Shown here one piece after another: positions 1-9,700 of a DNA stretch of 11,747 bases (position 1 is its first letter; every line of letters starts with the position of its first letter). The stretch is from DASTGO01 sp035719045 (lineage in GTDB: Bacteria > Actinomycetota > Actinomycetes > Actinomycetales > Kineosporiaceae). Made by a program: the position numbers and the translations under genes. The notes beneath the pieces are model-generated. The model was given only the letters and a program-made list of their open reading frames with translations. It made no database searches and was not told the DNA's origin. The stretch covers positions 1 through 11,747 of the forward strand of contig DASTGO010000446.1 in NCBI GenBank assembly GCA_035719045.1, read 5' to 3'.

Positions 1-798
1 GCGCCCTGTTCCTCCGCCGCCGGGGGAACAGTCCCGACGGCCTCGGATGGGGTGGCAGCGTCCAGTTCGGTGGCGGCCGCCGGCCCCACGGCGCCGTCCA
101 GCCCGCTGACGCCCTCATGTTCGGTGACGGTCTGCGTGGGCAGGGTGAAGGTCACCCGCCGCGACGAGGAGGAACTCGACCGGAAGTGCGCGACCTCCAC
201 CACGGATGCCGCCGATGAGGTCGCCCCGGCGGCGGACGGCGGCCGGCCCTCGGCAGCCAGGTACGGCTCGACCGCCGCGCGGACCGCGTCGAGCCTGGCC
301 CGCCCCGCCGCGAGGGTGGTGGCGAACCAGGGATCCCACTGCAGCCGCGGCGTCTGCCGCAACGCGGTGATCTGGTCACCCAGGGCCGACCAGGTCTGGT
401 TCCCCAGCGGACCGGTCGGAGCGGACAGCACCTCGTCCAGCCCCTCGACCGCCTCCGGCCCCGGCTCACGCCCGATCAGCTCGGGCACCGCACCCCGCAC
501 CACGTCACGCAGCGCGAGTATCAGCGCGGTGGGGCCGGTCCCGTGGTAGAGCGAGACCGCCTCGGCGGACGCCGGCCCGGACTCGGCGGGACGCTCCGGC
601 GTGGCCGGGCGGATCTCCCCGGAACCGACCGTGCCGGTGCCGGACGCCTGGCCGTCACTGGGCGGCAACCAGGCCCGGGCGATCTCGACGAGGGTTGCCC
701 GGGCGCCCTCGGTCAGCGCCGCCAGCCGGACGGCCGGTGCGTCGGACGCCGCGGCCGCCTCCGTCGCGGACTCCGCGGCCAGGTCCCGGGCGGAGGAG
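1..798 (-). other. Visible C-terminal end: helical segments, then Ser run
   Basis: The last visible 265 residues include AVRLAALTEGARATLVEIAR, a Pro/Gly/Ser/Glu linker, SLYHGTGPTALILALRDVVR, TWSALGDQITALRQTPRLQW and ARLDAVRAAVEPYLAAEG. A run of six serines flanked by arginines (162-179) and the strand VTFTLPTQTVTEHEG follow. SLYHGTGP superficially resembles the start of some ADP-ribosyltransferase folds ('YHGT/YRGD'), but no further ART motif is visible, so I do not assign it. The gene continues beyond position 1. Confidence 0.5.
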
Positions 799-3700
799 GT
801 CGCAGGGCCAGAGGTGGTCGCAGGGCCAGAGGTGGTCGCAGGGCCAGAGGTGGTCGCAGGGCCAGAGGTGGTCGCAGGGTCAGCGGTGGTCGCGAGGTCG
901 AAGGCCGGCCCGGGGTCCTGCAGCCGCTGCAGGCCGAGGGCGATCAGCTCTCCGGCCAGCCGCTGCCGCAGGTCGGTGACCGCGAGGTGCAGGGTGAGGT
1001 CGGAGGCGTCGAGGAGGCTCCCGTCTGGTCCGCTCCGGACGCTGCCCTGGCCCGCGGCGAGCGCGGCCAACTGCGGGACCAGCCGCCCCGACCCCCAGGA
1101 GTGCGGGCCGAACACGGCGGTGGCCAGACCGGCCAGGTGGTCGGACGCCTCCGGGGACAGCTGGGCCGCCTCGTAGGCCGCCTGCGGGGTGTGGTCGACC
1201 GACGGCTGTCCGACCGTGCCCAGCAGGTCCCGGGGGTCCGCCGACTCCGGGAGCCGGCTCATCCAACTCCCGTTGAGCAGGGCGTCGAGCGGCGCGATGC
1301 CGACCGACAGCACAGGCGCCGCCGGCACCGCCTCCACCGCCGGCCGGGTCTGTGCCGCCGACCGGATCTCTGCCCTCGCAGAACTCCCCACCGGGGTCGG
1401 CTCGGAGGTCAGCTCCCGAGCCGGGCCCGGGTCCAGCGCCTCCACCGACTGCAGGCCCGGCAGGTCCGACAGGCCCGTCATGTCCGACAGGTGGAGCCGC
1501 AACTCGTCCGCCAGTGCGGACGGGTCCGCACCGAACACGCGGGCCCACTCCCACAGGCGGGCCAGCTCGTCACGGGTCGCGGCCCGGGCTGCCGGTTCCG
1601 CCTCGCCGGAGGCGTTCTCCGCCAGGGCGTCCAGAACGGAGTCCCGCAGCACGCCGTGCAGCCGCCTCATGCTCCGCGCAGGCAGCATGGCGGCATCCAG
1701 TTGGGCGAAGGAGGGCGCGAGCCCGTGCAGCAGCAGGTCGACGCGGCGGGCAGGCCCGGCCATCTCGGCGGCGGCCGGCGTCTCCTCGTCGATCGTGCCC
1801 GGCAGTTGCCGTCCGGTGGGGCTGACCTGTCCGTCGACCCCACCCCGGGAACGCTGCTCCCTGGCCCGCTCCTCGGCGGCCCGCTGGGCACCGGGCCGTC
1901 CAGCGTCCGCCACGTCCTCGAGGAGCCTGTCCGTCACCTGGCGGGTGAGCTGGTGCAGAGCCGCCTGCTCCCCCGAGGTCAGAACCACGTCGGAGCTCAT
2001 GCGCAACTGCGCGACGGCGGCCAGGGTCGCCGCCCGGGACTGGAGGACGGAGTCACCCTCGGGCAGCCCCGACAGGATCGCCTCCACCCGCGGCTGCAGC
2101 ATGTCCGCCACCATGCCCGGGACAGCGATCCGCAGCCTGGTCTCCGGCAGCGCCTCGGCCAGCAGGACCCCGGTGCTCCGGACGGGCCGGGCGGTCCCGG
2201 CCGTCCCGGCCGTCCCGGCGGTTCCGATGGTCCCGGCGGTCTCGGCGATCCCGGCGGTCTCGGTGGTCCCGAAGCTCCCGGCGTTCCAGGCGCTCCCGCT
2301 GTTCCTGGCCGTCTCGGCCGTCCCGGCGGCCTCGGCGGTCCCGGCGGTCTCGGCGATCCCGGCGGTCTCGGTGGTCCCGAAGCTCCCGGCGTTCCAGGCG
2401 CTCCCGCTGTTCCTGGCCGTCTCGGCCGTCCTGGCCGTCCCGGCGGTCCCGGCGGTCCCGGCTGCGGCCTCGCGGACCGGAACGGGCCGTGGTGCCAGGA
2501 GGGCCGGTCCGGACGGGCGGGCCACCTGATACGGGCCGAGCAGCCAGCGGGCCACCGAGCCCAGCCTGCCCACCCAGCGGGCCCGCGACGGGGCCCGGGT
2601 CTGGGACCGGGCCTCGGGCATCCAGGACGGCCGCCGCGCGGAGCCGCGCCTGGCCCTCCCGGGCCGCGCGGGCTGGTCCGCCGACCGGCCGGCCGGTCCT
2701 TCCTGCCGCGGCGCAGTGCCGTCCGGAACACGATCGGACCCGTCCCGTTCCTGCGCGCCCGCCTGCTCCTGCGACCCGTCCCGCTCCTGCGACCCGTCCC
2801 GCTCCCGCGACCCGTCCCGCTCCCGCGACCCGTCCCGCTCCTGCGACCCGTCCCGCTCCTGCGCGCCCGCCTGCGCCTGCTCCTGCGCGCCCGCCTGCGC
2901 CTGCTCCTGCGCCTGCGCCCGTTCCAGCGCCTCCGCCCGCAACTCGGCGGCGGTCTCGTCCAGCGCTTCCCGCAGCGACCGGTGCGATCGCAACGTGCTC
3001 CCGGTCTGTTCCAGCGCCGCGGTCCGCGCCAGCTCCTCGGCCCGCTGCTCAGCGGCCGCCTCGTCCAGCAACTCCCGCAGCGACCGGTGGGGTCGCGGCG
3101 TGCTTTCCCCCGAACCGTCGCTCCCCTGGATCCCCGTGCGATCGGCGCGGGGACCGGCCTGGCCGGTGGACGTCCCCTCGCCCGAGCCACCGGGCCGGGG
3201 TCCGGTCGACGGTGCCCCGGCTGCCATGGTCGCGGCGGCCGGGACGGGTGCCGGCCAGGCCACCTCCCGCCCGGGTCCGGTCCAGCCCTTCTCCGGAGGG
3301 GTGGCGAGGGTGCCCGCCTTGTCGCGGCCCAGGGAAGGGTTCACGGCCACGGCGGCGTTGACGGCGACCGGGGTGGTCAGCGCCGTGGCGAGGTCGCTCC
3401 CCAGCGCGATGACCGGCCGGTCGCCGGGACGGACCAGCACCCAGCTGTCCGGGGACGGGCCCGTCCCTACCGACCGCACCGCGCGGTCCGGCCCGAAGAC
3501 CACCCTTCCGGTCGAGGCGACCACCGGACGCCCGGTGGCCTCGGCCAGGGCCTGCGCCGCCTCGAGCCCCCCGGAGGCGACCAGCACGAGCGGGCCCAGC
3601 TCGGGGCCACGCGCATTGCGGGTCATGCCCTCGACCACCTGGGCGGCGGCGACGGGGTTTCCGTTCAGCAGCAACCGGCCATCGGTGGTGGCCTGCCCGC

Positions 3701-6700
3701 TGAGCACGTTCCAGCCCCGGAAGGCGGGCAGCAGCTGGGCGGCGGCCGCGAGCCGGTGCTCCTGCGTGGTCCGGGCGTCCTCGGCCAGGGCTGCCTCGGG
3801 CGTGACGCCGGCCGGGTCGGCCAGCACCCGGCCGGCGTCGACCGGACCGGCGTCGACCGAACCGGCCTGGACCGGGCCGGCGCCGACCGCGGCCGCGCCC
3901 GGCAGGTGCCAGCCGCTGACCGTCGCCTCACCGTCGGGGTGGGCCAGGCCCATGGCACGGGCCTGGCCCCAGGACAGCGAGACCACGGCCGAGTTGTCCG
4001 CACGGACGTCCACCCGGGAGGAGGTGGTGTCCGTCTGCGTGCTGAGCATCCGGGCGCCCAGATTGAGCACGGAGTCCTTGCGGTGGCCGACCGTGGCGGA
4101 CAGCAGCAGGTCGGCGCTGACGTGGAGCATCGGCGCGTCCCGCACGACCACACCGATGTCGCCGGTGTCGTGCTGGTGCTTCCAGACCGCACCGTCGCTG
4201 CGCGCACGGGTGACCCCGCCGCTGCCGGTGACCGAGACCAGGTGCGAGACACTCCCGCCGACCGAGCCCCCGACGGTGCTGGACTTGGTGAAGCCGGTGT
4301 TGGTCTCCTCGTTCTGCACCCGGACCGCGATCGGCAGCCGGGCCACGACCATCGGCGCCCAGGTGAGGGGGCGGGCCCCGAGCAAGGAGGCCTGCAGGTC
4401 CAGGTGCGCGGAGTCGTCGGCGAGGACGCCGGGCACATTGCCCAGCGGGATCTGCACGCCGCCACCGACCAGCAGCTCGTCGAACCGGCCGCCCAGGTGG
4501 ATCGCCGAGATCATGTTCCGCAGCCCCTGCGAGACAACGGTGCCCCGGCGCAGGACGTCGGCGACCGGCCCGCCGCGGGCGATCAGGTCCGAGGCGAGCT
4601 GGTCGGCCGCCCGGTCGAGCACGTTCGGGGTGACCGAGTAGATCGCGATCTCGCTCTGCTCGAAGGCGTCCGCCGGGACCGGCAGGGCCTGCGCGCGCAG
4701 GCGGTCCGCGGCGTCGGGGGTCACCGGGTGCACCTCGGGCGGGGTGAGTTCACCCGACGCCAGCGGCTCCGGCACCGCGATCCTGATCTTGGTGATCACC
4801 TGCCGGGAGCCACGGGTCGCCCAGCCCTGTCCGGGAAGGGTCGCCAACGCCGCATCGGCGGGACGGGCCGTGCCCAGGCCCAGAGCGCGGCCGATCATCC
4901 CGGCCAGCCAGCGCGCCCCGCGCAGCGGACCCTGCAACACGGCGGCCCAGGCGGCGGGACGGTTCCCGGTCCGCAACTGCAGGTCCAGGACGACGTCGGT
5001 CTCGTACACCACGTGCGGGACCTTCATCACCATGCCGGCCCACATACCGCTCACCGGCGCGAACTCCTCGGCGAACGTCTCCCCCGCGGTGAACCCTCGG
5101 TTGAAGTTGACCCCCGCGTTGACCGTGCCCATGTGGACCGGCACCGCCAGCGACAGCCCGGTGCCGCTCGCGGCCGCCGTCCCACCGGACACGGCGACCT
5201 TGGCGCCCTCCTGGGAGATGCGCAGGAAGTGCCGCTGCATCTCGGCCTCGCCGGCCGTGATCCGGCCCACCTGCCGCGGCTCCCCCGCCAGCCGGGCGGA
5301 CACCGCGAGGAAGCCGGTCTTGATCTGGGCCCGCTCCCGGACCGGGCCGAGGGTGAACGACACACCGCCGGCCACCGCCTGCGGCATCCACGCGGACAGG
5401 GACTGCATCATCAGTCCCTCGCGCAGTCCGCGTTCCAGCCGGGCGAACCGGGCGGCCCGGTCCAGGACGTTGGGGTCGGTGAAGCGTGCCCCGGACCGGT
5501 CCCCCTTCTGTTCCAGGGCCCCGTACACCGCCTGCACGATCTCGGACTCGACCAGGAACCGCCGGCCGCTGGGCCCCTCCTCCAGCAGGGAGAGCGCCTC
5601 GTGCAGCATCGGCTCGCCGAGCCGGTCCACGGTGGCGTCGCTGAAGGAGTCCAGGGGCAGGTAGAACCCGTTCGCCTGCAGGACCGCAGGAGTCGGCAGG
5701 TTCGCCGGCTCGGACGTACCGGGGGCCAGGCTGGGGACCGCCGCCAGCGGGCCGGAAGGCACCGACTGGACCGGCAACCCCTCACCCGGCGAGGAGTACC
5801 CGTCGCCCAGGGACGACCCGTCCCCGTGGGACGACCCGGAGTCCAGCGACGACACCCGGGTCATGGGGGTGCTGTCGCGGCCGGAGACCGTCGGGGAGGG
5901 GGTGAGGTCGGCACCGACGGCGGCCAGCCTGCTGATCGGGTGGTCGCCCCCGGGCACCAGCACCGAAGCACCGTCAGGGACCACGAAGGTCGTCGAGGTG
6001 GTCTGCGCACCCAGCCGCCGGCCGGTGAGGGTGGGCTCGAACCGCACCGTCCACTCCACACCGCGGGAGTGCACATCCATCCGCGTGGGCGCGAACATGC
6101 CGCGCTCACCGGTGCGGTCGAGGGCCAGCTTGCGGTGGGTGAACTCCAGGTTGGAGTTGACCGTGACCGACGCCTGGCCGGACCCGGTCAGGTGGTCGGC
6201 GGGGCCCTGACCGTCGGCAGGGAGGTTGCCACCGGCCGACGCGGGCAGTCCCACCCGCGCCGACATCGGGATCGACCACGCGTTGGCGTGCTCGCTGATG
6301 TCCCAGGCCTGGGCCTCGTCCCAGAACGACATCAGGACGCCGTCGGCACTGGAGGTGATCACGGGTCCCGATTCCGGGACGAGCATGGTCGGCGAGATCC
6401 GCAGCACGCCCAGCGGGCTGCCGTTGTCGGCGGAGTACAGGGTCACCATGTCCCCGCCGTTGGCCATCACCTGGCGGAACCGGATCCGCAGCGGGCCGGG
6501 GTTCAGGGTGCTCGCCAGCTCCGTCATGGTCTCCCGGGCGGTCAGGCCGCGCTGACCGACCCCGGCGTGGGCCAGGACCTCCTGGACGGCGGCGGCCAGC
6601 TGGCCGGTCCGCAGCTCCGTGATCCGTTCCTGCTGCGAGAAGCGCACGGGACGCCAGACCCGCGACCCCTCGCCCGTGCCCGGGGGACGTTCGACCGGGG

Positions 6701-9700
6701 GCGCGCCGACCGGGCGGGCCAGCCCGGCCGGGGCCTGCACCCGGACCTCCCCGGGCCACCACTGGGTCATCGACCGCACGGTGGTCCCGGCGCCCGGGAC
6801 CGGTCCCGCGGCGCGCAGCCCGGCGTGCTGCGCCCCCACGACGGCGCCCTCCAGGTCCATCTGCGACCACGGGACCACCACGCCCTGCGGCGTGCGCTCC
6901 CCGAGCTCGGGAGCCCCGGCCCAGCCCGCCTGGGGGGCGTCGAGGTTCTTCACCGGACCCGTCTCCTGCAGGGCGGCCCGGTCGGCGCCGGCCGCCAGCT
7001 CGCCGCGGGCGGGGAACGGAGACACCGCGGTCGTCCCGGGATCGCTGACCCGGACGCTGACCTCGAGCACGTAGCGGACGGCCGCGGCGAAGGCGTCGGT
7101 GGGCCCTCCGTATCTCAGGTGCGTGTCCAGACCCACCCAGGGCCCGACCAGGTCCTTGGTGAGCCGGGAGTACCCGACGGTGCCGCCCGCGCCCAGGGAC
7201 GGGGCCAGCCCGGACACGATGTTGCCGAGGCCGGTGACGTCGAAGGAACCCGCCACGCTCCCGTTGATCGAACGGCCGGCCTGCCGCTCGAGCATGTTCA
7301 TCTGCCACTGCTCGTTGCCGCGTTCCAGGTCGGCCTCGACGTGGCCGCCGGCCACGTGCCGGGCGGTCTCCGGCACGACCACGGCCCTGACCCGCCCCTC
7401 GACCACGAGCTGCTGCGGCGCCCGGCCGAGGAACTGGGCGGCCGGGTCGATCGTCAGCGCCGTGGTCAGCGGTCCCAGGGGCATGCCCTGCTGCAGGAGG
7501 GACTCCTGGAACGAGCGCATCGCCCCCGGGGAGCCCTGGTACTCCAGGCCGAACCGCAGCTTCGCCCAGAACGCCTCCGGCACCGCCGCCAGGCTGGCCC
7601 CCTGGTCCCGCAGCGCCTGCGCGGCAAGGAGTCGCACGGTGGACTCGATCCGGTCGGTCACCTCGTTGGCCCCCATGAGGCCGTCGACGTGGGTGCCGCC
7701 CAGGCCGGTGCCCGCGAGCAGCGGCTCCGGCGCCTGCAGGGAGCCCACCGGGACCTGGTCCTCCCGGCGGCCGACCGGTTCCGGCGCCGGGAGGCCGAGC
7801 GACTCCGCCGCCTGCAGGTCCGCCGCCCGGACCCGCGGCAGCACGGTGCGCACCGGGACGCCCAACTGCTCCAGCAGCCGGGGGAGGTCGCTCTCCGGCA
7901 CCCGCAGCACGATCTGGCCCTCGGCGCTGACGGTCCGGCCCCGGGGCGGCCGAGCCCCCGACTCCCGGTGGTCGGCGAACGTGGTGAGCTCGCTGTCCCA
8001 GCGGACCCGCAGCCGCACCCGGCGCCCGGGACCGTGCGGCATGATCTTGGACTTCTCATAGGTGACGAACCCGTTGACGGCCACCCCGGCCTGGCTGGCC
8101 GCCGCCGACGCCGAGATGTCGAGCCCGCCGGCCAGCACCACCACCGGCGCCCCGGCCGCGTCGCTCACCGTCCCGACATCCTTGCGACCCAGACCGCCGT
8201 GCACCCCGACCCCGGCGCTCGCCGACGACGACACCACGCGGATGTCGAGGGACCCGTGCTGGACCTTCTCGGTCATCTCCAGGTTGGAGTCGCCCGGCAC
8301 CAGGTCCAGCACCTCGACGGCGATCGGGGTGGCCTTGACCCGCAGGTTCCCGGAGTCCACACCGCGCAGGACCATCCGGGAGGTCCCGGTGAGACCGCGA
8401 TCCTTGGGCAGGTGCGGGGAGTCCCGCAGCGGTGTCAGCCCGCTCCAGCCGTCCTTCCCGTTCAGCACGAACCGGATGGAGCTCACCCCGGCCCCGGCGT
8501 TGCGCAGGAACCGGATGAAGTGCGCCTCGTGCAGCACGTTCTCCAGGCCCCAGCGGGCCGGGCTGTTGGGATCCAGGACCTGGTCGAGCCCGAACTCCGC
8601 CGCCATCGCGTGCAGCGTCTTCACGTAGAGGTCGCCCAGGCCGGCCGACTCGGCGACCATCTGCATGGACGAGAACACGTCCCGGGCGCGCTCCTCCTCG
8701 ACGGTGACCGGTGCCGACACCGGGGCCACCGACATCCCGGCCGCCCGTGTCATCTCCACCGGCAGGCGGAAGGCGACCCGGACCGGCACGCTGGCGGCGG
8801 CCGACGCCATCGAGGCGCGCGGGTGGGCCCGCACCTGGTCCAGCGGCCGGACCGTCACCCGCAGCTCCGCCGGGGCGTCGAAGGCCGCCCAGCGCCCGCT
8901 CCCCCGGAAACCCGCGACATCGCTGCGGTTGAAGTAGGCCAGCGACGCCCGCGTCACGGCGACGGAGCCGCCCACGTTGCCCCGCCCGCTCACCCCGGCC
9001 GTGTAGTGGGTGGACTGCGGCAGCAGGCCGACGCCGACCGAGATGGTGGCGTTGGCCGACTGCGCGTTGGTCCAGCTCCGGTTGTTCTCGCTCTTCTGGT
9101 CGAAGTCGAACCAGAAGGCCTCGAACACCCCGGCATCGCGGTGGTCCGGCAGCTCCACCGCCGACTCGGCCACCGCCGACAGGGCGGCGCCGTCACGTGG
9201 CGCCAGGCGCAGGTTGATGACCTGCTTGCCGCGGGGCGTCTCGACCACGACGTCGTACCCCCGCCAGAGCCGGCGGGCGTCCATCGAGCTGGTCTGGTCC
9301 GCCAGGGACCACCGGCGATCCAGGTGCTCCAGGGCGGCGGACAGCGCCTCGGCGGTCACGCCGGTCTCCCCCGCTGCCTCCAGCGCCCCCGTCAACGCCC
9401 GGTGCAGGCCGAGCGGGTCCTTCAACGGGTGGACCGTCTGCCGGCCGGCGGCCACCACCGGGTCCGGCCCGTCGTTCGCGGGGACGATCTCCTGCCCGTC
9501 CGGCGCGGGCCCGCCCTGCTGCGGCGTGCCGGACGCCGGCTCCGTCCGCCCCTCCTGCTCCGTGCCGCCGGGTTCCGTCCCGTCGAGCCGGATCTCCATC
9601 AGGTCGGTGATGCCCCAGCCACCGGCGTCCAGGCCCTCCCGCACCGGGATCCGGCCGGTCGGCCCCGGGCGCAGGGCGCCGTCGCGCTGACCCATCCGGT

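Noticed and set aside
520..545. YHGTGP peptide as an ADP-ribosyltransferase active-site start
   Set aside because: The later STS-like and ExE-like motifs of that fold are not visible downstream, and the surrounding sequence is plain helical.
799..888. Short regularly spaced repeats as a CRISPR array
   Set aside because: Units are 18 bases, directly adjacent with no spacers, and in frame within a coding sequence.
2229..2431. Direct repeats as ends of an insertion sequence or transposon
   Set aside because: There is no transposase and no inverted ends. The repeats are tandem, in frame and inside a tripeptide array.
2190..2462. Collagen-like G-x-y repeat
   Set aside because: Glycine is replaced by Glu, Arg or other residues in many of the thirty tripeptides, and there is little proline.
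2190..2470. Repeated VPAVPAVPAV and LPLFLAVSAV peptides on the plus strand, suggesting an elastin-like or membrane protein
   Set aside because: They are the antisense image of the A-G-T tripeptide array in the real frame.
2716..4641. 641-codon plus-strand ORF, and other plus-strand ORFs in the same frame (for example 1189-2529, 10099-11187, 7099-8061, 4744-5664)
   Set aside because: All lie in the frame that shares its wobble base with the real minus-strand gene. The translations are low-complexity (Ser/Arg/Pro/Cys-rich), carry the repeats in scrambled form and match no family I know.
6106..7308. 400-codon minus-strand ORF in another frame, and similar ones at 1997-3190, 880-1554 and 3665-4465
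   Set aside because: They are Arg/Gly/Pro-dominated translations typical of an off-frame reading of high-GC DNA. The in-frame reading of the same bases gives structured protein.
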